A stretch of DNA of 64,000 bases. It comes from Calothrix brevissima NIES-22. GTDB taxonomy: Bacteria > Cyanobacteriota > Cyanobacteriia > Cyanobacteriales > Nostocaceae. Below are positions 49,208 through 59,233 of the stretch, piece by piece; positions within the stretch are counted from its first letter, which is position 1; every line of letters begins with the position of its first letter. The notes under the pieces are model-generated. The model had not been told where the DNA came from. It made no database searches and worked only from the letters and a program-made list of their open reading frames with translations. The position numbers and the translations under genes were made by a program. The stretch spans positions 8,099,366 through 8,163,365 of the forward strand of contig NZ_AP018207.1 in the NCBI RefSeq assembly GCF_002367995.1, in the 5' to 3' direction.

Positions 49208-49609
49208 ATGAAAGTTGCTTTTACTAGTAGTGATGGAACCCATATTGATACTCATTTTGGAGTAGCAAAAGAAATCGATGTGTATGAAGTGTCTAAGGAT
49301 GGATTTAATTTTGTTGAGACTTTGACTTTTGAAGGTGACCTAGAAAAGGCTGAACATGAGGATAAGATTACACCAAAAATGGCGGCAGTTCTTGACTGCA
49401 AAATTGTATATGTTAAAGCTATTGGTACACCAGTGGGTAATCAATTGATGAAGCAAGGTGTAACTCTGGTGAGAGCGCAAGAATATGATAGAATTCCTGA
49501 TATTTTAAATATGTTAGTTAAAAGTCTTAATGGCGATGCACCTCCTCGTTTGCGGAGAGCTTTGTTAGAGGCAGAAAATAACTTCGCCTATGCTATTGAT
49601 GAAGAATAA
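49208..49609 (+). CDS. vnfX: VnfX/NifX-type cofactor carrier
   Basis: A 133-aa NifX/NifB C-terminal-domain protein (FTSSDGTHIDTHFGVAKEID with the His motif, and CKIVYVKAIGTPVGNQL). VnfX binds FeV-co precursors or VK-cluster in A. vinelandii. AAGGAG eight bases before the ATG. It is encoded after vnfE1, and its stop is followed immediately by a truncated foldback repeat. Confidence 0.92.
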   Translation: MKVAFTSSDGTHIDTHFGVAKEIDVYEVSKDGFNFVETLTFEGDLEKAEHEDKITPKMAAVLDCKIVYVKAIGTPVGNQLMKQGVTLVRAQEYDRIPDILNMLVKSLNGDAPPRLRRALLEAENNFAYAIDEE

Positions 49610-49610
49610 C

Positions 49611-49710
49611 AAAAACGCCCTCACCTCCGGGTGAGGCTAAAATACGAAGCCTGCAAAAGCAGGCTTTGTTCGTATAGCAATACCCTTGAGGGTATTGCAT
49701 AAAAATTGGG
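49611..49710 (+). repeat. Foldback element, truncated copy 3
   Basis: Starts AAACGCCCTCACC right after the vnfX stop and ends near ATTGGGATA, with the same three palindromes as copies 1 and 2, but both GGGAGCATCCC ends are lost or decayed. It may act as the vnfX terminator region. Confidence 0.75.
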
Positions 49711-49714
49711 ATAG

Positions 49715-49939
49715 CTATTTGAGACGATGCCAAAAATGTATTTTGGGTGTGAGATAAACTAGAGCGATCGCCAATAATAACTCAAGTGGTACTAAAGAGT
49801 AAAACAGGCTAGAACATAACCAAAATATGGCAACTACTATTGATAGTAATTGCCAAAAATGATTGCTGACTTTTGTAGTAATATACAAACAAAATAAAGC
49901 AATACCGAGTGCAATTGATGAATAGACAAAGGTTAACAT
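49715..49939 (-). CDS. Possible small membrane protein
   Basis: 74 codons encode three hydrophobic stretches (VYSSIALGIALFCLYITT, LSIVVAIFWLCSSLFYS, LELLLAIALVYLTP). I do not recognise it. It could be a real small membrane protein or an open frame by chance; there is no clear ribosome binding site. Its 3' end abuts the foldback element. Confidence 0.35.
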   Translation of the reverse strand: MLTFVYSSIALGIALFCLYITTKVSNHFWQLLSIVVAIFWLCSSLFYSLVPLELLLAIALVYLTPKIHFWHRLK

Positions 49940-50460
49940 TGTGAGTGAGCTATCTTGTAAAGAACCCAGGATGATTGATGAACTGCTAGCAGATCTATGT
50001 CTCCCCAGAACACTAGAACTGCTACCGATCTGTTAACTCCACAATGCCTCCAGAACATTGTAGAATTAGATCATCAGTTCATCAAATCATTGGTTCACCC
50101 AGGGATGGGATTTTGTTTCTTCACCAGAGCCAGACGAACATTAGCCAACAGATTGTTCGTAATTAACAATAGTTGTGCTAACTGCAACTAATTTGATAAC
50201 TTTTCTGTTTGTGTTTGGGTAATACACTAGCCTCAGAATCCAGTTTCCCAAATATCGAAATTTCTCAATAATTCCCTATCAGCTAAAGCTGCACATACCA
50301 AGGGAAATGATACTATTTCGTTTTGGGCTGATACAGATGTATCCCAAATTTGTTAGTTACAGAAAGCCACATGAGACTGAATCGAATTTACTCACACAAA
50401 AGCAAAATTCATTATGATGGGTTCTACCTAATTTCCATTAAAGAATTTTTGCATTTGCTC

Positions 50461-50518
50461 TTTTGATTCCCTATATATATATCATAGCATAACTCTTGCT
50501 AAATAACTTGCGGATCGA
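50461..50518. promoter_or_regulatory. Conserved non-coding element shared with the vnfR copy-2 upstream region
   Basis: TTTGATTCCCTATAT, then ATCATA..CATAA and TTGCTAA.T.ACTTGCG, match 56941-56998 base for base at most positions. The other copy lies ~135 bp upstream of the second vnfR gene, so this may be an operator or promoter module, or the remains of a duplicated upstream region. Confidence 0.55.
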
Positions 50519-50537
50519 CAAAATTCTTGCTTTATTA

Positions 50538-50580
50538 GTCATTGGTCATTGGTCATTTGTCATTAGTCATTTGTCATTTG
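50538..50580. repeat. 7-bp tandem repeats (TTGGTCA / TTGTCAT)
   Basis: Six 7-mers of the GTCATTG/GTCATTT type, the reverse-strand form of the AATGACA family found in the other vnf spacers. Confidence 0.85.
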
Positions 50581-50640
50581 TAGTACCAATCTGCATTTTG
50601 ATACGTAATTAAGATTTTCGTCGTAGGGGCGGGGTTTCCC

Positions 50641-50834
50641 CCATTGGTGTCAACTTAACGTGAAACCCCCTTGGTTGCAAGGTTTTGCCCTCACCCCCAG
50701 CCCCTCTCCCACCGGGAGAGGGGAGCAAGAGATTTAATTCCCCTTCTCCTGCGGGAGAAGGGGTTAGGGGATGAGGGCGAAAGTTTTTGTACAACGCCCG
50801 CCCTATATAGCTTTTAGCTTAAGTTGACACCTAT
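50641..50834 (-). mobile_element. 194-bp MITE with 9-bp target duplication, copy 2
   Basis: Ends ATTGGTGTCAACTTAA and TTAAGTTGACACCTAT, same length as copy 1 (17130-17323) and opposite orientation. GGGTTTCCC is repeated directly at 50632-50640 and 50835-50843. Confidence 0.88.
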
Positions 50835-50981
50835 GGGTTTCCCCGCCCTTATAGAGGTTGCAATGTTACGTTTTAGATTGCAGTTTGGTATTAATAGTAA
50901 TTAGTCATTTGTCATTAGTCATTTGTAGGGGTTTTAACTTATTAATGTTTCTTGAATGTTTGAGAATGGCTAGATTTTTGC

Positions 50982-52277
50982 TTATGATTGTTCTAAAAGC
51001 AGGTTACCAATATCAAATAAAAGCTGGGTAGTTCCCCGATAGCCAACTTTGATAGATTGATTATGACCTAAACAATCATAAATAGGAATTCCTTGACGAT
51101 AGAGGGGAATTTGTAAACGTTTAGAAATCGCAGCTGCATGAGAATTACTAATTAGTAAATTTGACCCTACTGCAAGTTGCTCAAAGTCCTCTAAATCGCC
51201 AATAGTGACGCTAGTGATGGAAAGGTGTTCTAGCAGAGGGGAACGTATTGTAGTGACAGCTGCGTGAATTTGCACTCCCATTGACTGTAAAAAAGACACT
51301 GTTGACGAAAGTAAATCTGGTTCTAAGGCTAAAGAGACTCGCTTACCACCAAAGTAAAAACGTGCATCTAGCATGACATCTTGTAGTTGCAAACGTTGGT
51401 AACGATATTTTTCTGGTACAGCTTTACCACTGATTTCTGCTAAGGCTTGGATAAATCTATCCACAGCTTCTAAACCCGACAGATTATCAAATACTTCGTA
51501 GGGTGTACAGAATTTTTGTGATAAAATTCGCGCTGCACCCCGCATACTCTCGCCTAATGCGACTGTGAATGAAGACTTAGAAATAGCTCTTAATTGTGGC
51601 AGAGTTGTACCAGCAGATGTGATAAAACTATGTGGATCGTTTAAGCGAGAATTGAGTAAACCAGATAAATCAGGTACAACGATCGCTCGCAAACCAAAAG
51701 CTGAGACAATTTCTTTAATCTCTTGCACATCGCCGGGAGTGAAAGCAGAACTAGCCAAAATGGTAATTTGCTTAGTCAAACAGCTTTGTTTGTTGCAGGT
51801 TTGGGGAATTTCCTTGACTATGCTTTCCACCGCAGCAGCGAACCCATCTTGTAATGTACCTTTGAAATCTGGAGTTGAGACTAAGTAAATCGGTACTTGA
51901 GATAATTCTGCATAACGCTGGCGCATGTCTTTTAGCAGTCTTCCCATGTCATCGCCTCTGGTTTCTGTCAATCCAGTGGTACATATACCAATCATTTGCG
52001 GTTGAGATAGTTGTACCAATTTGGCGATCGCATTTTCAATTTTGTCTTCACCGCCTAAAATAGTGGAAACTTCTGTCATTGCAGTACTAGAAAGGGGAAT
52101 CGCCTTCCCCAAATGCTTTGTTAAAACCACCTTAGTAAAAGCACTACAGCCAGGGGAACCATGTAACATAGGCATAATCCCTTGCAATCCTAAAAAAGCT
52201 AAGGTTGCGCCTACTGGTTGACTTTGCTTGAGCGGATTAACTGCAACCGATGTACTTGTGATGCTAAGAATTGCCAT
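50982..52277 (-). CDS. vnfN: FeV-co biosynthesis scaffold subunit VnfN
   Basis: 431 aa, NifN family. Signatures: LHGSPGCSAFTKVVLTKHLG (with the single conserved Cys), STAMTEVSTILGGEDK and TTGLTETRGDD. AAGGTG five bases before the ATG. It is encoded 135 bp downstream of vnfE2 on the same strand. With VnfE it should form the alpha2beta2 scaffold for cofactor maturation. The protein is full length, so the pathway is probably functional. Confidence 0.9.
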   Translation of the reverse strand: MAILSITSTSVAVNPLKQSQPVGATLAFLGLQGIMPMLHGSPGCSAFTKVVLTKHLGKAIPLSSTAMTEVSTILGGEDKIENAIAKLVQLSQPQMIGICTTGLTETRGDDMGRLLKDMRQRYAELSQVPIYLVSTPDFKGTLQDGFAAAVESIVKEIPQTCNKQSCLTKQITILASSAFTPGDVQEIKEIVSAFGLRAIVVPDLSGLLNSRLNDPHSFITSAGTTLPQLRAISKSSFTVALGESMRGAARILSQKFCTPYEVFDNLSGLEAVDRFIQALAEISGKAVPEKYRYQRLQLQDVMLDARFYFGGKRVSLALEPDLLSSTVSFLQSMGVQIHAAVTTIRSPLLEHLSITSVTIGDLEDFEQLAVGSNLLISNSHAAAISKRLQIPLYRQGIPIYDCLGHNQSIKVGYRGTTQLLFDIGNLLLEQS

Positions 52278-52340
52278 AATTTCACCTTAAAGATAGAGTA
52301 GAGGGCACAGAGAGAATAGAGGAAATAATATCTCCTTATC

Positions 52341-52398
52341 CCCCTTGTCTCCCTTGTCCCCCTTGTCTTCCTTGTCTCCCTTGTCTCCCTTGTCTCCC
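52341..52398. repeat. 9-bp tandem repeat between vnfE2 and vnfN
   Basis: CCTTGTCTC / CCTTGTCCC units repeated six or seven times, within the vnfE2-vnfN gap, so they are transcribed as GAGACAAGG units in the operon mRNA. Related single units occur at 47520-47545. Confidence 0.8.
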
Positions 52399-52412
52399 AA
52401 TAACGGCTAAAC

Positions 52413-53711
52413 TTAATCCCAAGGCGCAGATTTATGTACTTGCTCCCATACAGGACTTGCAAAATTTGTATATAATTCTTGTGCCAAAGTAACAATACCT
52501 GCATAGCCTGTATATGGAGATTTACGTTCTCGAGTTATGTCTAAAAAAGGAATCTCAGCTTGCATCGCAGTGACTTGATAGTTACTGCTAGCAATTAATA
52601 AATCGGGTTTATGTTCCTTAATTATCTGCGGAATTTCAGTTTTAAAAATTTTACCATTTTCGCCTAATAACCTTTGAATGCGCAACCTCTCATTTTGATT
52701 AATCTTTTTACTACTAGTAACGCTTATCTCTATTCCTAAATACTGAATTACTGAAAGTATCGCCCAACTATTAAAATGAGCAATATCAATTAAAATTCGC
52801 TTATTTTGGAGATGAGGTAAGTAAAAAGCTAATTGATGATTTAAAGCAGTAGTTTCCGCATTAATTAAATCTTCCGTGCGGGCTTGTAATTCAGATTCAC
52901 CTAATTTAGCTGCAATATTTCTCAAGCATCGGTTAAGATTATCTACCCCATAAAAAGATTCTGTAATATAAGGAATATCAAATCGCTCTGTCATCTTATT
53001 TGCCATTTTTAACATGGCTTTGGCAGAGCTATTAACTACATTAAGTTTAGCGCGATGGGCGTAACATATCTCTTGGTAACGAGCATCACCTGTAATTTTT
53101 GCTAGAACGCGAATACCTAATTTTTCTAACAGAGGTAAAATATTCCAAATATCACCGCCAATGTTATATTCACCAATTAAATTAATATCGTAAGGTGTTA
53201 TATTATCAGGTTCGGCAGTGCCAATAACATATTCTAATAAAGCTTCAGTTGCTAACCAAATTCCCTGATTTTTATGCCCAACAAATCCTGGTGCATCTAC
53301 AGGAATAACTGGTATACCTATTGTTTCTTTAGCAGATCTGCAAGCTCCGTTAATATCATCACCAATAAGAGCAGAAACGCAGGTAGAGTAAACAAATATA
53401 GCTGCAGGTTTGTAACGCCTTTGCAATTCTAAAATTGCTCTATAAAGCTTTTTCGCACCTCCAAAAATGATATCGCTTTCTTCCATATCAGAGGTAAAGC
53501 AAGTTCTGTACATCAAAGAACCAGAAGAGAGACTGTCACGCCCACCCCAATAATTACCAATGCAACCGTTAGGCCCGTGGACTAAATGAGCCGCATCAGT
53601 AATTGGTACTAAAGTAATCATTGCACCATCAAAAGCACAATCAGCATTATCTTGAAGCTGAGATAATTGTGAACAAGACCAATCGTTGATTTCTTCTTGA
53701 CTAGTTTTCAT
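52413..53711 (-). CDS. vnfE: FeV-co biosynthesis scaffold subunit VnfE (copy 2)
   Basis: 432 aa, ~40 shorter than copy 1 because the N-terminal CKKPxPGAAQG-type segment is absent. CAFDGA, DAAHLVHGPNGC and YSTCVSALIGDD are kept. At the NifE Cys250 position the sequence is NVVNSSAKAMLKMANKM, with Ser in place of Cys. It lies in a probable vnfE2-vnfN operon. The two copies share the unusual start MKxSQEEIN and SFYG(I/V)(E/D)N(I/L)NRCLRN(V/I)A, so they arose from one ancestor. The missing cysteine could alter how cofactor precursor is held. Confidence 0.88.
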   Translation of the reverse strand: MKTSQEEINDWSCSQLSQLQDNADCAFDGAMITLVPITDAAHLVHGPNGCIGNYWGGRDSLSSGSLMYRTCFTSDMEESDIIFGGAKKLYRAILELQRRYKPAAIFVYSTCVSALIGDDINGACRSAKETIGIPVIPVDAPGFVGHKNQGIWLATEALLEYVIGTAEPDNITPYDINLIGEYNIGGDIWNILPLLEKLGIRVLAKITGDARYQEICYAHRAKLNVVNSSAKAMLKMANKMTERFDIPYITESFYGVDNLNRCLRNIAAKLGESELQARTEDLINAETTALNHQLAFYLPHLQNKRILIDIAHFNSWAILSVIQYLGIEISVTSSKKINQNERLRIQRLLGENGKIFKTEIPQIIKEHKPDLLIASSNYQVTAMQAEIPFLDITRERKSPYTGYAGIVTLAQELYTNFASPVWEQVHKSAPWD

Positions 53712-54100
53712 TGCTTTTTACTGGGGATAATTTAAGGAGCAAATCAAAAAAATAAAAATAATATTGAGTTGTATTCTTGCTGAAGACAAAACACCAATAA
53801 ATATAGAATTGTTGACGTTGTTGCAAAATTATTATTAATAGCCAATGACAAATGACAAATGACAAATGACTAATGACTAATGACTAATGACAAAGTTATA
53901 TTTAATTACTCCGCCCTAGTTAAACTCAAAAAGAAATAAGGGATAGGATTTTGTCACCATCCCTTATAAATAAGCTAATCAACCAACAGAGAAGGAGAAA
54001 ACAAAACCGCAACTAAATCATTAGTTATGCAGACCTAAGAAAAATCAGTGCCAATACGGTAAAAGAGATACAATAATTAAACCTCCTGAAGAAAATTTGA
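53712..54100. other. Spacer between vnfE2 and vnfH1
   Basis: Contains the vnfE2 upstream region, AATGACA 7-mers at 53847-53893 and a hairpin AAGGGAT .. ATCCCTT at 53938-53965. No gene. Confidence 0.6.
53847..53893. repeat. 7-bp tandem repeats (AATGACA / AATGACT)
   Basis: Six to seven units between vnfE2 and vnfH1. Confidence 0.88.
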
Positions 54101-54129
54101 GGAAAAGATGGGCTATTTCAGCCCATCGG
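54101..54129 (-). terminator. Intrinsic terminator after vnfH1
   Basis: On the minus strand GATGGGCT, a five-base loop and AGCCCATC are followed by TTTTCC, 35-60 bp beyond the vnfH1 stop. Confidence 0.75.
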
Positions 54130-54163
54130 AGGATCTACCTACCAATAAGTGCTAACAGCACAA

Positions 54164-55667
<1,504 letters not shown>

Positions 55668-56807
55668 TCAATTCCCAATGGTGGCGACAACTTCGCCAAT
55701 CTTGCTGGTGTCATAACCACCAAGAACTTCTAATTGAGAATGAACCAGCTTATGTCCTAAAGTACTGAGTAACTGCTGTACTGGCGATTCTTCTAAATAT
55801 TCTTTAAGAATTACTAAATCATATCGCGATTGATGTATTGGCACAAATCCTAACCCAAAGGTTTTAGCTATCGATGCGGTGCTGATACCTGCGTCAGCAA
55901 TTCCTAATGCTACAGTTTCTGCAACATCTTGGTGGCTGTGGACAACTTTCTCAAAACCCTGAATTGTATGAAACGGTACTTGTTCCTTTTGCAGAGTTTG
56001 TTCCAAAAGCATCCGACTCCCAGAACCTAGTTCGCGGTTAACAATAGTTGCTCCCGTTTCAACTAAGTTGGTAACTGTTTTGATATCTTTAGGGTTTCCA
56101 GACTGCACTAACAATCCTTCTTCCCAAACTCCCAGGGTAATAATCACGGCGTCCCTACCGGCTAATACTTCCCGTACAAAAGGAATGTTATATTCCCCAG
56201 TTTGTGGATCGTACAGATGCATTCCTGCAATGTGAGCTTCACCTCGGCATAAGCTGTGCAATGCTGCCATGCTATTGGCAAAGTTATATTGTACTCGCAG
56301 TTGCGGATGCCAACGTTCGGTAGCTCTAGCCCATAATGAAATCACAGGGGAACAGCCAGCAATCACGACGGTGTTGTGCAGTGCAGCTATATTATCGTCT
56401 AACAGCCGGACGCGAATTTTATCTGTAGCAGTCTGACTCACACCTTCCCCATCAGCCGGAATCATATCTTGGCGGAAAGCATCTTTACCAATTAAAGGAT
56501 AAGCTATCCATTGCCCGGCGACTCGTGCCAAACTGAGTCTTAGTTGCTGATTGTCAGGGACTTTTTTTGCCAAAACTGCTTCGATTTGCGGTAAATCCTG
56601 CTCTAACCAGAATAGATCTTCAACTTGACAACCCAGTGCTTTAGCTAAACGCAGTGTAATCGCCACAGAGGGAGCATATTGTCCTGACTCAACACCGCTA
56701 ATAGTTTGACGGGTAACTCCCGCAATATTAGCTAAATCTTGCTGACTCATGCCTAAACGGGTTCTGATTGACTTCAAGTTATTACGGAGATTGCTATCCT
56801 GCTTCAT
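55668..56807 (-). CDS. vnfR: Xre-HTH/PBP-like regulator, VnfR type (copy 2)
   Basis: 379 aa, strongly similar to the copy at 40554 throughout: HTH SIRTRLGMSQQDLANIAGVT, PBP segments TVVIAGCSPVISLWARATER, ELGSGSRMLLEQTLQ and HQDVAETVALGIADAG. Probably a Mo-responsive repressor of vnf and vup genes acting with or beside the first copy. It sits just upstream of vnfH1 and is divergent from the 115-aa paralogue gene (57370). A conserved element shared with 50461-50518 lies ~135 bp upstream. Confidence 0.85.
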   Translation of the reverse strand: MKQDSNLRNNLKSIRTRLGMSQQDLANIAGVTRQTISGVESGQYAPSVAITLRLAKALGCQVEDLFWLEQDLPQIEAVLAKKVPDNQQLRLSLARVAGQWIAYPLIGKDAFRQDMIPADGEGVSQTATDKIRVRLLDDNIAALHNTVVIAGCSPVISLWARATERWHPQLRVQYNFANSMAALHSLCRGEAHIAGMHLYDPQTGEYNIPFVREVLAGRDAVIITLGVWEEGLLVQSGNPKDIKTVTNLVETGATIVNRELGSGSRMLLEQTLQKEQVPFHTIQGFEKVVHSHQDVAETVALGIADAGISTASIAKTFGLGFVPIHQSRYDLVILKEYLEESPVQQLLSTLGHKLVHSQLEVLGGYDTSKIGEVVATIGN

Positions 56808-56940
56808 TGGCTTATTTGGCTGATTATCTTCTCAATTACAAAAAGCCGTGGCGGATTTAACTGTATCTGTCAATGCAAAAGCGCCGTTGTTTGTGTGCTT
56901 TAACGATAAGCTTTGTATCAAGTTGTGTGCGTCTTTGCCG

Positions 56941-56998
56941 CTTTGATTCCCTATATTTTTACAATATCATAAACTTTTGCTAATTTACTTGCGACGGG
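56941..56998. promoter_or_regulatory. Conserved non-coding element upstream of vnfR copy 2
   Basis: Matches 50461-50518 (TTTGATTCCCTATAT, ATCATAA, TTGCTAAT.TACTTGCG). It sits in the divergent spacer between the regulator and the 115-aa gene, a natural place for an autoregulatory operator. Confidence 0.55.
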
Positions 56999-57369
56999 AA
57001 AAAATTTTGGCAAAAAAAGCATCATCAGTTGCTAATGATGGCTGAAAGTATTTCATTTGCTCGCTTTACAGGAATTTTCATCTTAAAGATTTTCCCAACT
57101 TTTACCAACTCAATTGGTAAATAGATATATATGATACAGTTTCCACAGCTAAACTTGGTTTTTGATGGTTTGTAAGCAATCAGTATCGATTGTCAAAAAT
57201 ACCTAAGCGATCGCGCCTGATAGATATCTGATAGGTAGATTTTGAGCAAATTTATCTCTCACTAACACAGCTATGTATCCATACCAAAGTTATCTATTTG
57301 GTTTCATCAAACTGTGCAGAAATAAAGCATTGTAAATATTCAACTCAGCCAAAATTATTGGAGTACATT

Positions 57370-57717
57370 GTGATTACCTCAGAAGCCCTAGCATTTCAAT
57401 TTACAGTAATTATCGAGGAAGCTCACCCACAAGTTTGGGAGTTGTTACGTCACTGTTATATCAAAGTAATTAATCATGACTTAACAGGCGCACGTTTTCC
57501 CCATCCACCCTATATTGGTATTTACTGTCCCGATAAATATATGGCTGCTGTAGTAGCACAAAAAAATCTCTTAAAAGAAGTAGCTAAGTTTATGGGATTA
57601 GTTGATGTTGTTTGCTTCAATGCTAACAATCTCTTACGAGATCCACTGTCAAATCTGAAAGAAAATTATCCTCAGTTGTGGTTAGATTTGCTTTGGATTT
57701 CTACACCATCAGCATAA
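57370..57717 (+). CDS. Unrecognised ~115-aa protein, paralogue of the vnfH2-linked 119-aa protein
   Basis: 115 aa from GTG at 57370, chosen because GGAG lies seven bases upstream and because the start then aligns with the paralogue at 42159-42518. Shared features: LL.HC.(I/V)..(I/V)N, IYCPDKYMAAVVAQKNLLKE matching IYSPTQLFNSVNAYKGIFRE, N(A)..LLRDP and LWL(D/E)L. Soluble, no known domain. It is divergent from vnfR copy 2 and is followed after 22 bp by another small gene. It probably belongs to the vnf system. Confidence 0.72.
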   Translation: MITSEALAFQFTVIIEEAHPQVWELLRHCYIKVINHDLTGARFPHPPYIGIYCPDKYMAAVVAQKNLLKEVAKFMGLVDVVCFNANNLLRDPLSNLKENYPQLWLDLLWISTPSA

Positions 57718-57739
57718 GCAATTTCAATTCTAAATTATT

Positions 57740-58114
57740 ATGTATCAGCCAGTGCATCCTGATGATTTACCGTCAGAGCAGACAAGAAAACTAAGTAGAA
57801 TAATGCTTAGGCATCTGGAAGCTAAAATTAAACATAGTTTTTATCGCAACTGTGTTAATAACATCACGCGCCTTATCTTATCCAGTTGTCATTGGTATTT
57901 CCGCATTAATTCGGGTATTTTGATGTTGATTTTGGTTTGCTATGATATAGAAACCTATCAGAATATTACGAGCATTATTCCCCAACTTGCCAAGCATTTA
58001 AAACTATTTGCTAATACAGCTATCATTAGTGTTACTCCACCTATTGCCGATGGGATACCCTTGATAATTAATGTAGAACATCTCTTATCTGAAGATGACT
58101 ATTCTAATAGTTGA
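57740..58114 (+). CDS. Unrecognised 124-aa protein, possible distant relative of the preceding protein
   Basis: 124 aa, no known domain. The central part (ILMLILVCYDIETYQNITSI then IPQLAKHLKLFANTAIIS) has the same strand-helix-strand spacing as IYCPDKYM..LLKEVAKFMG..VCFN in the protein before it, so it may be a diverged third copy; that is tentative. It is probably co-transcribed with the preceding gene (22-bp gap). Confidence 0.55.
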   Translation: MYQPVHPDDLPSEQTRKLSRIMLRHLEAKIKHSFYRNCVNNITRLILSSCHWYFRINSGILMLILVCYDIETYQNITSIIPQLAKHLKLFANTAIISVTPPIADGIPLIINVEHLLSEDDYSNS

Positions 58115-58149
58115 CAGGAGAAATTTGGATTAACCCGCCTCTATAGATT

Positions 58150-58191
58150 GTTGACGGTTGACGGTTGACGGTTGACTGTTGACTGTTGACT
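58150..58191. repeat. 7-bp tandem repeats (TTGACGG / TTGACTG)
   Basis: Six 7-mers, first TTGACGG and then TTGACTG, the same order as the array at 12473-12523. Confidence 0.9.
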
Positions 58192-58387
58192 GAGTTGAGA
58201 GCCTTTAATTTTCAAGGTTTTATCACAGAAGAGAGAAGTTAACTTTCAACTATTAAGAGAGCGCCTAATTTTTGTGAAACTGGCACTCTCTCACCCTAAT
58301 TGTTCATGACAAATTTGGCTTTAAATTGCAATTTTGTTACTAAACTAAAGAATCTCTTAAATTTTGGGGAGATTGAAAATTATTACT

Positions 58388-58606
58388 TTAGTCAATAGCA
58401 AGAATTACATCTGAAGATTTAATTACTGCGTAAACTTCTTTACCCTCAGCAAGTTGCAATTTATCTGCTGATGACTTGGTAATAATTGAAGTTACTTCTA
58501 CCCCTGGTGCAATTTCTAGGGTGACTTCAGTGTTCACAGCTCCAGATACAACTGATTTGACTGTTCCTTTGAGAGAATTACGAGCGCTAACTTGCATAGT
58601 ATCCAA
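58388..58606 (-). CDS. Single-domain molbindin (Mop)
   Basis: 72 aa, one Mop/TOBE domain (ARNSLKGTVKSVVSGAVNTE, IITKSSADKLQLAEGKEVYA). Molbindins assemble as hexamers that bind molybdate or tungstate and buffer them in the cell. At the edge of a vanadium-nitrogenase island it may buffer oxyanions or help keep Mo away from the V pathway; that is inference. It resembles the C-terminal half of the RHH-Mop protein at 46106. Confidence 0.9.
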   Translation of the reverse strand: MDTMQVSARNSLKGTVKSVVSGAVNTEVTLEIAPGVEVTSIITKSSADKLQLAEGKEVYAVIKSSDVILAID

Positions 58607-59233
58607 ATCCCTGGTACGTCATTCACTCCTTAATAGTAACAATAGTCACGATGAGAAACTATACCTAGAGTTATAAGTTTCACTAACTTTAACTTTTTTT
58701 TAAGAAAGCTACATCATAACTAAATCTACATTATTTCCGATAAATCTGGATTTTTCACCTTAATTGCTGCATTTTTAATTCTGTATAAATATTTAAATAT
58801 GTCTAGATTTATGTAAAAAAAATCTCAGTACTGAAAATTTGTTTTTAAATTTAATGCAATATTTTACACTTCTATGCTAATTGAACAAATCCCTATTAAT
58901 TACTTAAGCACAGTTAATTACACAGATGATTTTTTCGGTTCCTAATTCCTGTTTCTACAGGTATTGCATTGATAAAAGGTTTCTTGATCGAGAATGAAAT
59001 TTTACCAATTTTATTGGTTTTTCTAATAAAGTTGGTATTATTGTATCAATAATATTTACGTATCTACCCTTGTTCACGCGATCGCTAATACTGGTGTGAT
59101 AATCCCACAGGTTTAGTTATCAATAGTTGCAAGAGTGGAGCGAAAGCGAAAAATACGGTGACAAACGCTCACATCTCTTGTCACCAAGATATCTTAGCTC
59201 ATTTAGAGGAGCGCAAATAGTTTTGATAAATCT
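58607..59233. other. AT-rich spacer at the right edge of the vnf island
   Basis: About 630 bp with no gene and no strong repeat. Molbindin promoter expected near 58620-58700. A GCGATCGC octamer lies near 59078. Confidence 0.5.

Larger units (their letters stand above)
49940..50981. other. 1-kb spacer between vnfX side and vnfN
   Basis: No convincing gene. It contains a conserved ~60-bp element at 50461-50518, a 7-bp repeat array at 50538-50580 and the second 194-bp MITE. A short plus-strand frame at 49997-50191 has no recognisable features. Confidence 0.6.

Noticed and set aside
49997-50191. A 64-codon plus-strand frame
   Set aside because: Does not resemble any family I know, has no ribosome binding site, and ends within spacer DNA.
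47699-53711. One of the two VnfE genes being VnfK
   Set aside because: Both have the NifE-type DAAHLVHGP motif and lack the NifK/VnfK N-terminal layout; they are scaffold subunits.
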